Shown here: in pieces, positions 1 through 8,289 of the stretch
Layout: every line of letters begins with the position of its first letter
How positions within the stretch are numbered: position 1 is the stretch's first letter
Assembly: GCA_039817385.1 (NCBI GenBank)
Contig: JBCBVY010000001.1
Location: 1-64,000, forward strand
Reading direction: 5' to 3'
DNA: 64,000 nt
Source of the DNA: JBCBCP01 sp039817385
GTDB lineage: Bacteria > Pseudomonadota > Alphaproteobacteria > Rhodobacterales > Rhodobacteraceae
Translations under genes and position numbers: made by a program
The notes under the pieces: model-generated
Databases searched by the model: none
Told to the model about the DNA's origin: nothing
What the model saw: only the letters and a program-made list of their open reading frames with translations

Positions 1-141
1 ATAGCGCGACGACTACAACCACCACCGCCCGCACTCGAGCATCGACGGGCTCACCCCGCGGGAGTATCACCAACGGTCAAGAGAGGACCAAACCCTGAAC
101 AGAGCTAACTGAAAAACGCGGACTCAAAGGGGAGCAGGTCA
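1..141 (+). mobile_element. IS3-family insertion sequence, right-end remnant
   Basis: The end of an IS3-family orfB is followed directly by a terminal-repeat-like sequence at 120-141 (ggactcaaaggggagcaggt, then ca), which resembles the conserved ends of several IS3 subgroups. Only the right end lies in the window, so the left end and target duplication cannot be checked. It sits downstream of the convergent regulator gene and does not interrupt it. The family assignment rests on the transposase C-terminus. Confidence 0.7.
2..112 (+). pseudogene. IS3-family transposase OrfB, C-terminal fragment (amber codon in frame)
   Basis: The frame starting at base 8 reads DDYNHHRPHSSIDGLTPREY and ends at TGA 110-112. 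This is the standard C-terminal rve/integrase-core tail of IS3-group OrfB proteins. The codon before the preceding Arg is TAG (2-4). In homologues that position is usually Trp (TGG), so a single G-to-A change would explain it. If the base calls are right, the transposase is truncated about 35 residues before its natural end. The rest lies outside the window. Confidence 0.6.
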
Positions 142-259
142 ACAGTCTTCAAGTCCTTTGGCGGGTCGAACAAATTGGGCCTCCGGACCGCCGCGCCACC
201 TTACAACTGCGACCAACCCCGTTCCGAAGCATGCGACAAGAGTAGGTGAAATGCTTCAG

Positions 260-3200
260 TCACATCGGCTCATCAGAGGTCGTGCGCGCGCTTGCTTTTT
301 TGAGGTTCATGGCGCGTTGCAAGGCGTCAAGCCTGCCGTCAAAATAGACCTCGCCCGTCCTTTGGGTGAACGCAAAAGTATCGCTGAGGACACGCTCTGC
401 GGACGTGACGTCTCCCCGCGTCATCAAGGCCTCCACGATCCATGCACCGGCGTACGGTTTGGCTAGGACTGATCCTGCGGAAAGGTATTGATCGAGCGCC
501 TTTTGCATCCGCCCAAGCCCACTTTCATCCCCGTTAAGGTCCGCCACGCGCCCAGACAACAGATTGGCTTGCGCACGCCAAATCGGAAGGTTACCGCGTT
601 TGGCCCAGTATTGTGCTGCCGCGACCCGTTCCTCGGCGATGCTATGATTGGCAAAAAGACACGCTGTTGCACCAAATACATTGGCGAATGCGTGGGCGAA
701 GTCATGGTCGATGACATCCGCCTCTCGAAGCGATGCCGCCACCTCGTCCAGAGTACCATTGACGTCACCTTGAAGCGCCAATGCCCACGCCAAGTAGCTG
801 CGCAGCGTCAGGTTGAAATCCATCCCGAACTGCTGTTCATAGTCCAGCCTGCGCGCCGTCCGGCACGCGGCAAGTCCGCTGCGAAGGATCTGTTCGGCTT
901 CTGGCAGCTTCCCAACATAGAGGCTGTGGACCCCATGCGCGAAATGGAGCGCGGGCACAAAGAAACCTCCATTTTCTGAAGCAGCTTGGCGCTGCAGCGT
1001 CGCTGTGTGCAGCGGAAGGCTTTTGAAATCGGCCTGGATGAGAGCCGCCCCCCACAAGCCCCAATCGGCCCGTACGATTTCCTCGGTGTTTCCAAGTGCT
1101 TCAGCGAGAGAACGGGCCCTTCGGTACACGCCCTCCGCTGCCCCAATCGGATGTCCGCGGTCCGCGATCGTTTGGGCTCCGATCAAACGCGTCAGCATCA
1201 ACTGTTTGGGCAGAGTGTCGCCATCCGCGTCGACTTTTTTGCACATCTCCAGCGCAGCTTCGAAGTGCTCGATGGCTTCTTGGTGGGCCGCAAGCTGCGT
1301 GGCGCGCATACCGGCAGCCTCGTAGTGTTCCGCGGCCCGCTTTTCGTTCCCGGCCGCCGCGAAATGGAAAGCTATGCGGCCGTCCAGCGCGTCTTCGCCG
1401 GATTTGTTCAAAAATAGCTCTGCGGCACGTTGGTGCAGGCCCGGTCGCTCCGCGTTCAGGATGGTCTTGTAAATCGTGTCCTGCAAAAGCGCATGCTTGA
1501 ACCGGAACGTGTCCGATCCGGTTGCGATAAGGATGTCTCCCTGCACCAGGGCATCCCAATCATCCGCGCTGGGTTGATGATCGCTTGAGGTGAGCGAGGC
1601 AACGTCATCACGCTGGACTTCGATGCCCAGAACAGACGCGCTTTCGATCAATCGGCGCGCCTCCGGAACACGGTCCAACCGATTAAGAAACATCGCGCCC
1701 AGGCTCGCAGGTGCCTCAAAGGCCCCAACAAGGGCTTGGACCCTCGATCGTTCAATCGCGCCGCCACCTGCGTCAATCTCAGCACGCAGCGCCTTGGCAA
1801 ATTCCTCCAGCGCCAGCGGATGTCCTTCCGCGCGGGCTGACACGATCTCAACGGCCTCTTGCACATCCGCACTGTCCGGCAGAATCTGAGCAACGAGCGT
1901 CTTCGAACTGGTTTGCAAAAGCGGCTTCAACTCGTGCGTTTGAATGCCCGTAGCCGAAAGCACGTCTGGAACCTCGGCGGCCCTGGCAAGGCACAACACA
2001 AATACCGAACTGCGCGATCTGTGGTTAACGACCTGAAGCACGGTCTCCAGGGTCGTCGGATCGAACCACTGTACGTCGTCACAGACCAAAACAACTGGAC
2101 CCAGGACGGACGCGCGTTCGATGACGCGGCGCAGGATGCTCATGGCCTTTTTTCGGGCTCGGCCAGAAACCTCAGCGGCCGGCCTGGTTTCGGAATAAAG
2201 GACCATTTCGAAAAAGGCTTGCGCCTCAGCCAATCCGAGGCCTGCGAGGAAATGCGCAAGGTCCGTGCCGTCTTGAAACATTTGCTCCAAAAGCGCATGG
2301 CGCAGGGGTCGCAACGCGTCGCCGGTGGCGTGCGGGTCGCCCTGCAGCGTCATGATCTTTGCGTTTTCCTCAGTCGCGCGCCCCATCAAGGCACGCGACA
2401 ACCGTGACTTCCCGATCCCTGGTGGACCTTCCACGATGAGCGCCTGCCCATGCCCGGCTTGCGCCTCTTTGAAACGCTGCCACAGAAGCTCAAGCTCGGC
2501 CTCTCGACCAACCAGTGCGAGGTCGTCCCCCGGCGCGGCTGATTTCACCAAGGCGTTGGTGCGCGTGGCCCGCAGGTACGGTCCAACTTCATCCAACTGG
2601 ATCGCCAAAGAGACAGCAGACCGCATGTTCTGGTCACAAGCAACGTGACCCGGCTTTGCCAAAGCTTGCATCGCCGCTGCCGCACTTTGAACCGCGCCGC
2701 GCACGTCCAACGGATCATGACCGTCCGAAAAACGCGTCGCGAGCGCCTTACCCCGGCTGATGCCTGCGGCACCCGATCCTTGTTTTCCAAGACGCGCATC
2801 AAGCGCGGCCATCACGCGCTCCGCGACGATCACGGCATTGTCAGCATCGTACTCCGACGCCTGCGGCACGCCAAAACAGATGGTGGCGGAGCAGTTTTCA
2901 GAACTGATGACCCGCCCATCTTTCAGCTTAGCCTCGGCTGTCACAATGCCCTGTATCTGTTCTGCAAGGACTTCGAAGTCTTCGGGGTCGATGTTTTCCA
3001 AGGTCTCTGCGCTCAAACCAACGACCAACAAGGTGAGGTCGCGGCGTTCTTTGCGGGTGGGGCGTGTTTGCTGGACTGCCGCAGGCTTGGGCGCGTGAAG
3101 CACAGCGCCGGACAGGGCCATCTCGCGCAGCGCCAAGGTTTCCTGAGACGGCCCAACGTCGAAACGGGCCGCCAATGCGGCCTCGCAGGCATCAAATTGC

Positions 3201-3808
3201 CGGATGGCGTGGTCCCGGTTGCCGGCCTCTAGGTGTAGCTGGATAAGCGCGCGATGCGCATCCTCCGAAGCTGGCTCAATTTCCAAGACGCGCGTCGCGG
3301 CGTGCGCTACCGCTTCGGCATCCTTGGACGCCTGCAGCACGGCAATCGCCGCAGCCAAAGCCGTCTCGTGGAAGGATTGCCGGACGTATTGGCACCAACG
3401 CTCAAACTCATCACTGCGAAGCCGCATCCGCCCCAGAAACGGTCCTGTATAGACGTCGAGGCTTTCCTCTGCGTTTCTTGAAAGCGCGTCCGTATCCAAG
3501 ATGAGCATCGGGCTGCTGCGATACGTCACTGCGTGCCGATCCGCATCAATCGGGTTCACGCCCCAGGGGCTCAGCATCTTGCGAATGACGGCTAGTTCCT
3601 GCCGTAAAGACCCCCGCGCCTGTTCTTCTTGCGCGTTGGGCCAGAACAAATCCGCCAAGACCTCGCGTGGGATATCCTCGCCTGCGCGCTGCGACAGATA
3701 ACACAGCAAAGCAGCGGACTTTTTTGTGGGGAAGCGGACGGGTTCACCGGTCGGCGAGGTGAGCAACGGCCCATTAAAAAGTCTAAGATGTAAGCGCTGC
3801 TCGGGCAT
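260..3808 (-). CDS. SARP/BTAD-type transcriptional regulator with degenerate cyclase, AAA-ATPase and TPR domains
   Basis: This is a 1182-residue cytoplasmic signal-integrating activator. A winged-helix DNA-binding domain (about 5-90) is followed by a bacterial transcriptional activation domain (about 105-235). A class III adenylate cyclase-like fold (about 255-420) comes next, then a STAND-like AAA ATPase with Walker A GPPGIGKS (461-468) and Walker B VVLVCDD (about 571-577), and a TPR-rich C-terminus from about 800. The cyclase domain lacks the usual metal-binding Asp/GDG motifs, so it is probably a ligand-sensing pseudoenzyme. I chose the ATG at 3808 over a TTG 12 bases upstream because homologous winged helices begin close to it. 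The gene is divergent from the transglutaminase-like gene at 3948, its probable target. Domain calls are by motif recognition. Confidence 0.85.
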   Translation of the reverse strand: MPEQRLHLRLFNGPLLTSPTGEPVRFPTKKSAALLCYLSQRAGEDIPREVLADLFWPNAQEEQARGSLRQELAVIRKMLSPWGVNPIDADRHAVTYRSSPMLILDTDALSRNAEESLDVYTGPFLGRMRLRSDEFERWCQYVRQSFHETALAAAIAVLQASKDAEAVAHAATRVLEIEPASEDAHRALIQLHLEAGNRDHAIRQFDACEAALAARFDVGPSQETLALREMALSGAVLHAPKPAAVQQTRPTRKERRDLTLLVVGLSAETLENIDPEDFEVLAEQIQGIVTAEAKLKDGRVISSENCSATICFGVPQASEYDADNAVIVAERVMAALDARLGKQGSGAAGISRGKALATRFSDGHDPLDVRGAVQSAAAAMQALAKPGHVACDQNMRSAVSLAIQLDEVGPYLRATRTNALVKSAAPGDDLALVGREAELELLWQRFKEAQAGHGQALIVEGPPGIGKSRLSRALMGRATEENAKIMTLQGDPHATGDALRPLRHALLEQMFQDGTDLAHFLAGLGLAEAQAFFEMVLYSETRPAAEVSGRARKKAMSILRRVIERASVLGPVVLVCDDVQWFDPTTLETVLQVVNHRSRSSVFVLCLARAAEVPDVLSATGIQTHELKPLLQTSSKTLVAQILPDSADVQEAVEIVSARAEGHPLALEEFAKALRAEIDAGGGAIERSRVQALVGAFEAPASLGAMFLNRLDRVPEARRLIESASVLGIEVQRDDVASLTSSDHQPSADDWDALVQGDILIATGSDTFRFKHALLQDTIYKTILNAERPGLHQRAAELFLNKSGEDALDGRIAFHFAAAGNEKRAAEHYEAAGMRATQLAAHQEAIEHFEAALEMCKKVDADGDTLPKQLMLTRLIGAQTIADRGHPIGAAEGVYRRARSLAEALGNTEEIVRADWGLWGAALIQADFKSLPLHTATLQRQAASENGGFFVPALHFAHGVHSLYVGKLPEAEQILRSGLAACRTARRLDYEQQFGMDFNLTLRSYLAWALALQGDVNGTLDEVAASLREADVIDHDFAHAFANVFGATACLFANHSIAEERVAAAQYWAKRGNLPIWRAQANLLSGRVADLNGDESGLGRMQKALDQYLSAGSVLAKPYAGAWIVEALMTRGDVTSAERVLSDTFAFTQRTGEVYFDGRLDALQRAMNLKKASARTTSDEPM

Positions 3809-3809
3809 A

Positions 3810-3822
3810 AATTGGTCCAATT
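3810..3822. promoter_or_regulatory. Palindrome at the regulator start, possible operator
   Basis: AATTGGTCCAATT is a perfect 6-bp inverted repeat around one central base, touching the regulator's start codon. A second, widely spaced inverted repeat (AACTGT at 3832-3837, ACAGTT at 3877-3882) lies in the same divergent intergenic region. Either could be used for autoregulation or for control of the gene at 3948. That use is inference. Confidence 0.3.
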
Positions 3823-3947
3823 ATCTGCACGAACTGTCGCGCAATTCCTCCGAAAATCAAGGTACAGGCCACTTTAACAGTTTTCTGACGATGGCTTTTT
3901 GCCGACCTCGCCTAGGCTGCCAGCACATTCAAAAACGGGAGGGTTTG

Positions 3948-5396
3948 ATGACACTGCAGTCGGGATTGATTGTGGGTGACCATCGCGTCAACGGAACAGA
4001 AGAGGATCGGCAGAAGTACATTGAGCCAGCTATCCGCGTGGCCATCGAACGGGCACGGCCCGAGATTCGCCCCAAGGTCGCGGCGCGCCGCGCACTCCTG
4101 TACGAGATCTTGGAGGCGATGATGGCCGACACATTCATCCATGATTTCTATGGAATAGATGGGCTCGGCACGAACATCCGCTTTCGGGTTTTGACGGTTG
4201 AGGCGATGCAAGCCATGTCGACCGGTGTGATCGACGCCGACTATCACGAGATGATGCCGATCATCCCGGCCTGCATGGGCGATTGCAACAACCTGCGCCA
4301 CATCATGGAACGGGTCTTGCACCCCGATGCCGCGTCGGTGGCAGAACAACCCAACCTGCAACCTGGTGTGCAAGCCCTCAAAAACGATGATCGGTTCTGG
4401 ACGCACCAACAAGGCGGGCCGCACCTGAACTACTATTCCTTTTACCAAACGCCCGGTTCGAACCCGTCAGAATGCATCCAGCACACCAACCCGTTTCGAG
4501 GCGAATGCGCCGGGGCGTTCCAGATTTGCGTGATGCGCGGCTTTCAAGAGACGTTTGACCATCACCTTCTTGATCGCCTCGTCCGCCGGTTCGGTCCCTT
4601 GCGCGTGGGGCCTTGGCACCAGACCCCCAGATCGAACCTGCCAACACCGGCGAGCGCGCTGAACAAGGTCGTCAGCGTTGATCCCGACTACTTGCGCGAC
4701 ACCGTGATTGGCGTGCCAGGCGACTACTTCTATTTCCGCAACAAGGCCGATTACAGCGACCTTTGTAACGGTGGATGGCGGGGCGAAAACTGCGTTTATC
4801 TGGGCAAAGACTATCTGGGACAGCCGCATTACTCGGGCCTTGGCCTGACCGGCAAGACCGAGTTTGCCCTGCGCATGTTCCTGGAAAACGCTTACATCCA
4901 CGACTGTAATGCGCCCGTCTTGAAGGCATTGGCCGCAGCCGGAGAAGTGCACGCCAAACTGGCCGAAGGTGAAGCCGCGACCAAACAAGGCAGATACAAC
5001 CACCGTTATGATGGCCACCTGCTTTTCAACAGTGTCGAAGACCGGTTGCAGCAACTGCGCTTCACCTACCGCGGCGTCCTTCAGGTTCCCGATCTCGAGG
5101 GTCCAGCGTATCACGGACCAACAACTTTCCCGTTTGAAGATCCGCAAAGCGATGTCGAAGGGGGCCTTAAGGCGCTTGATCTTCGCCCCCTCGACGACGG
5201 CGTCTGGAGCGGGACCGCATCGCAAGACGACGTCTACAGTGCCTTCGATCTGCGGGACGAAAACCTTGTGCCCTTCGGCAAATCCAGCATCGCTGAAAGC
5301 AAGGTGATGACGCAAGCCGGTCCGTGGCAGATCACGCTGGCACATGGCCGCCAAGCAGGTCAAACCGACGTCCGGGTTCAGCGCCTGAAGTCGTAA
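3948..5396 (+). CDS. Tgl-like protein-glutamine gamma-glutamyltransferase (transglutaminase) family protein
   Basis: A 482-residue protein whose centre resembles Bacillus spore-coat transglutaminase Tgl. Residues 185-192 (GECAGAFQ) match the Tgl segment around catalytic Cys116 (Glu-Cys), giving Glu186/Cys187 here. Residues 258-300 (GDYFYFRN, WRGEN, YLGKDY, SGLGL) match the Tgl block containing Glu187, giving Glu280 here. Tgl enzymes form epsilon-(gamma-glutamyl)lysine isopeptide cross-links without calcium. At about twice the length of Tgl (about 245 residues), this protein has roughly 150 extra N-terminal and 180 extra C-terminal residues of unknown role. No signal peptide or membrane segment is visible. 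The start has a good ribosome site (GGGAGGG) 4-5 bases upstream. It is divergent from the SARP-type regulator and ends in a strong terminator, so it is probably monocistronic. Substrate unknown. Confidence 0.7.
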   Translation: MTLQSGLIVGDHRVNGTEEDRQKYIEPAIRVAIERARPEIRPKVAARRALLYEILEAMMADTFIHDFYGIDGLGTNIRFRVLTVEAMQAMSTGVIDADYHEMMPIIPACMGDCNNLRHIMERVLHPDAASVAEQPNLQPGVQALKNDDRFWTHQQGGPHLNYYSFYQTPGSNPSECIQHTNPFRGECAGAFQICVMRGFQETFDHHLLDRLVRRFGPLRVGPWHQTPRSNLPTPASALNKVVSVDPDYLRDTVIGVPGDYFYFRNKADYSDLCNGGWRGENCVYLGKDYLGQPHYSGLGLTGKTEFALRMFLENAYIHDCNAPVLKALAAAGEVHAKLAEGEAATKQGRYNHRYDGHLLFNSVEDRLQQLRFTYRGVLQVPDLEGPAYHGPTTFPFEDPQSDVEGGLKALDLRPLDDGVWSGTASQDDVYSAFDLRDENLVPFGKSSIAESKVMTQAGPWQITLAHGRQAGQTDVRVQRLKS

Positions 5397-5415
5397 TCAC
5401 AGACCAAAATCCAAG

Positions 5416-5446
5416 AAGGCCGCGGCGCACCCCCGCGGCCTTTTTT
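5416..5446 (+). terminator. Intrinsic terminator of the transglutaminase-like gene
   Basis: A perfect 10-bp stem (5416-5425 with 5433-5442) and a 7-base loop run into TTTTTT (5441-5446), 20 bases after the stop codon. It separates this transcript from the BCCT gene downstream. Confidence 0.9.
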
Positions 5447-5585
5447 GCGGGTTTTTCAGCGTAAAAACCGCAACGCTTGCATTTCTTACGCAGTTTTGAC
5501 GCGTCCGCCCGGGCTTTCTGACGTTCGCTTCACGCGCGCCCGCGACAACCGCCCTGTTGATTGATTTGAACGATGGGGGCGCCCG

Positions 5586-7196
5586 ATGTCGGCCACACAC
5601 TTAAACCAGAAATACTTCATAAACACCGAAGCCGCGGGCTTCCTGCAGGGCTACAATCGCTCGGTCACCCTTTGGGCCTTGGCCTGTGTGGCTGTTGTGA
5701 TCGTCGCGCTGCTTGCGTGGCCCACCTTGTCGGCGGACTCGTTGGCTGAAACGCGTTCCACGCTGCTGTCCGCCTTTCGCGGCTGGTACATGTACGTGAT
5801 ATTGGCCTTCTTCCTGATGGCCAGCGCGTTCGCTCTGGTGCCCGGCTCTGCCGACCTGCGGCTGTCTCGCCCTGGCGAACGGCCTGAGTTCTCGACCTTC
5901 TCCTGGCTCTCAATGATGTTTTGCGCGGGCATCGGGGTAGCGATTGTTGTCTTCTCGGTGAGCGAGCCGCTTACACATCTTGGAACCAACCCCGACATTC
6001 TGATGGGTCAGCTCCAGGCGGGCACCGAAGCCGCCGCTGCGAGCGCTCTGAAATACACTTTCCTGCATTGGGGTCTGTCGGCTTGGGCCTGCTATTCTGT
6101 GCTGGGCCTGGCGATTGCGTTCTTCTCCTACCGCCACGGCACACCCCTTACGATCCGCTCTGCGCTCACCCCGTTCTTGGGCAACCGCTTTGGGGGCGCG
6201 ATTGGGCACGCCGTCGATTTCTTCTCCGTCTTTGCGATCATTGCCGGATTGGCCGTCTCTATGGGCATCGGCGTTCCACAATTCGTGGCAGGTCTTGGCC
6301 AAGTCATGGGCTTCGGCGACGCAAACACCACGACAATCCTGATTGCCCTGGTCTGCGTGGCAACCGTCGCCAGCCTCGCCATTGTGTCCGGCGTGAAACG
6401 CGGCATCAAATGGATGTCCAACGCCAGCACGGTGATTTTCCTTGGGATCCTTGTCCTCTTTATCCTCTTCGGGGCAACGGGGTTTTCGACCAACGCGCTT
6501 GCAAATGCTGTGAGCGATTACGTCTTAAATTACTTCTCCATGTCCACCCTCGTGGCCCAGCCAGGCGATACGGATGCCGACACCGCCCTTGCTGCATGGC
6601 AGGCCGATTGGACGATCTTTTACTGGGCCTGGTGGATTGGCTTTGCCCCCTTTGTCGGCATGTTCCTGGCCCGCGTCTCCAAGGGCCGCACGTTGCGCGA
6701 ATTCATCCTCGGCACAATGTTGGGGCCCTGTGCGCTTTGCATGGTTTGGTACGCCTATGTCGGCGGCACCGCCATCGCGCTTGAGCTGTCTGGCGAAGCC
6801 CAACTCGGTGAGATCTCGCGTCCGGCACAGCTTTATGCAGTTCTGGATGTGATGTTGGGATCCACCTGGGGGTTCCTTGTCGGTGTCGTTGTCTGTGTGC
6901 TGGTCTTCATGCTGCTGGCTTCCACGTTCATCGCCGCAACGTTGGCGATCAACACGATCGTTGCTGGCGGCAACAACGGGCCGAAGCCAACATCGCACGT
7001 CCTGTTGTGGAGCCTGTGCGTCACGCTCATCATTTCGGGTCTCATCTTGGCAGGTGGGATCACGGCCGTCCGCGACGCGATGATCATCTGCGCTCTCCCG
7101 TTTTCGGTGATCATCGCGCTCGCTGGATGTGCAATGCTCTTCATGGTGGTGGCCCACAAAACCTCGATCGTTGAGATCGCGCGGGCGCCAGCATGA
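5586..7196 (+). CDS. BCCT-family betaine/carnitine/choline transporter
   Basis: A 536-residue inner-membrane transporter with about 12 transmembrane segments. The BCCT signature lies in the segment DWTIFYWAWWIGFAPFVG (about residues 339-356), whose Trp residues form the substrate-binding aromatic box in BetP. The family takes up quaternary amines and related osmolytes (glycine betaine, choline, carnitine, DMSP), usually driven by Na+ or H+. The C-terminus is short, without the long osmosensing tail of Corynebacterium BetP. It has its own promoter region after the terminator at 5416-5446. No catabolic genes for a substrate are adjacent, so the substrate is open. In this clade such transporters commonly serve betaine or DMSP uptake. 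Confidence 0.92.
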   Translation: MSATHLNQKYFINTEAAGFLQGYNRSVTLWALACVAVVIVALLAWPTLSADSLAETRSTLLSAFRGWYMYVILAFFLMASAFALVPGSADLRLSRPGERPEFSTFSWLSMMFCAGIGVAIVVFSVSEPLTHLGTNPDILMGQLQAGTEAAAASALKYTFLHWGLSAWACYSVLGLAIAFFSYRHGTPLTIRSALTPFLGNRFGGAIGHAVDFFSVFAIIAGLAVSMGIGVPQFVAGLGQVMGFGDANTTTILIALVCVATVASLAIVSGVKRGIKWMSNASTVIFLGILVLFILFGATGFSTNALANAVSDYVLNYFSMSTLVAQPGDTDADTALAAWQADWTIFYWAWWIGFAPFVGMFLARVSKGRTLREFILGTMLGPCALCMVWYAYVGGTAIALELSGEAQLGEISRPAQLYAVLDVMLGSTWGFLVGVVVCVLVFMLLASTFIAATLAINTIVAGGNNGPKPTSHVLLWSLCVTLIISGLILAGGITAVRDAMIICALPFSVIIALAGCAMLFMVVAHKTSIVEIARAPA

Positions 7197-7740
7197 TTTA
7201 AGGTGTTCTGTTGTCGCTTCGCTCGTCATGGATGCGCTTCATCGGACGGCCCCAGAACTCTGGTTCTGGGGCCGCGAGAGCAAAGAAAATTCCCACGTCA
7301 ATCGCCTTCGTTTGAGGCATCCCGCAGTATAGCGCCGATGGGAACGGAAGCGGTAGTTGGTCGACCCGGAGCCAAACGCCGGAATTCCCAGAAACAACGC
7401 GCATTGCGCAGCTTTTGGCCACCACCCGGACGACCGGCGCCATGCTTGTCCGGCCTGCAAACACCCCTTTTGGTGAGAAGAAACGGTAATGATAGGCCTT
7501 GCCCTCATCGCTGTGTTGACCGCGAGACGCTTGATAACCTTCACCGCCCCTTTCTTTGTGCCGAGATCAGCGCTGATTTCTTTGGTAGGTCTGAGCTGCC
7601 CCAACGCATGTAGGCCATTTCACTCGTCATTGTTTTCGGAAACTCCGGAACTCCGTTCGCATCCGCGTTGCTGCGCCTTATCTTGATAGAACGGATCTCT
7701 GCTCCGCACCGCCACTTTTGCAAGAAGGTGCCAACAGGAA
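7197..7740. other. Intergenic region without a convincing gene
   Basis: Open frames on both strands are short, lack ribosome sites and show no recognisable family. The region holds the strong hairpin at 7248-7273 and leads into the promoter of the flavodoxin operon. A decayed gene cannot be excluded. Confidence 0.5.
7248..7273. terminator. Strong hairpin downstream of the BCCT gene (no U-tract)
   Basis: A perfect 11-bp stem, ggccccagaac (7248-7258) with gttctggggcc (7263-7273), closes a 4-base loop about 50 bases after the BCCT stop. No run of T follows on either strand, so it may protect the mRNA 3' end or act with Rho rather than as a classical intrinsic terminator. Confidence 0.45.
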
Positions 7741-7754
7741 TTGATATTCCTCAA
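7741..7754 (+). promoter_or_regulatory. FNR/CRP-type site upstream of the flavodoxin-ABC operon
   Basis: TTGATATTCCTCAA matches the FNR consensus TTGAT-N4-ATCAA in 9 of 10 defined positions. Its centre (7747.5) lies 41.5 bases before the ATG at 7789, the class II activator spacing if transcription starts at the ATG itself. A TATT-containing -10-like stretch lies at 7777-7780. The overlapping GATATT-cctc-AATATC inverted repeat (7743-7758) is also visible. Confidence 0.5.
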
Positions 7755-7788
7755 TATCGTCTGAGCACGGGCCCTGTATTCGGGCCCT

Positions 7789-8289
7789 ATGCTACGGACA
7801 CCGTCTTCAACAACGATCTGCGTCTATTCCAAAACCGGGCACTCGCGCCGGGCTGCGGAGCATCTTGGCAATCGTTTGCGTGTCTCCCCCTGCGAGGTAA
7901 CCACCAAGAGGTATCGATGGCCGGTTCTCGGTTTGATTGCAGCGGGGCGCGACGGCATGTGGGGGCGGGCGGCTGCGTTGGAACAGCCGCCTGACGTGCC
8001 CGATGTTGGCACGGTTGTCTTGGTCGGGCCTGTGTGGGCGGGGGGCGCCGCCGGGCCGCTCAATGCAATGATCGATCTTTTGGCGGCCGGGCAGCAAGAT
8101 GTTGCTGTTTTGCTGACGTGCAACGACCCAAAAGAACAGACCGACCCTTTGAACAAGATCGCGGAACGGTTGGGACGGACCTTGAAAGCCAAGATGGTTC
8201 TGTCGAACAGCGCTCAGGAGACGCCGGACGGCCTTGCGCGGATCGCGGCGTTTGCGGACGCGCTTGCAACTCCGGCGCCCGCGGCATGA
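7789..8289 (+). CDS. Flavodoxin-family protein
   Basis: A 166-residue protein with a flavodoxin-like N-terminus. The strand ICVYSKTGHSRRAAE (about 10-24) corresponds to the FMN-phosphate loop (S/T-x-T-G-x-T), and VVLVGPVWAGG (about 76-86) resembles the second flavin-contacting loop. The N-terminal half is somewhat divergent. It is the first gene of an operon: its stop overlaps the next start (ATGA at 8286-8289). The start is odd. There is no Shine-Dalgarno, and a GGGCCC-7-GGGCCC hairpin (7769-7787) ends one base before the ATG, while an in-frame TGA at 7762-7764 prevents an upstream start. With the FNR-type site 41.5 bases upstream this fits a leaderless mRNA. It probably acts as a small electron carrier or quinone-reducing flavoprotein at low oxygen. 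The role is inferred. Confidence 0.7.
   Translation: MLRTPSSTTICVYSKTGHSRRAAEHLGNRLRVSPCEVTTKRYRWPVLGLIAAGRDGMWGRAAALEQPPDVPDVGTVVLVGPVWAGGAAGPLNAMIDLLAAGQQDVAVLLTCNDPKEQTDPLNKIAERLGRTLKAKMVLSNSAQETPDGLARIAAFADALATPAPAA

Noticed and set aside
5561..5576. TTGATTGATTTGAA before the BCCT gene as a fifth FNR-type site
   Set aside because: The second half has two mismatches and the site lies too close to the start codon for an activator position.
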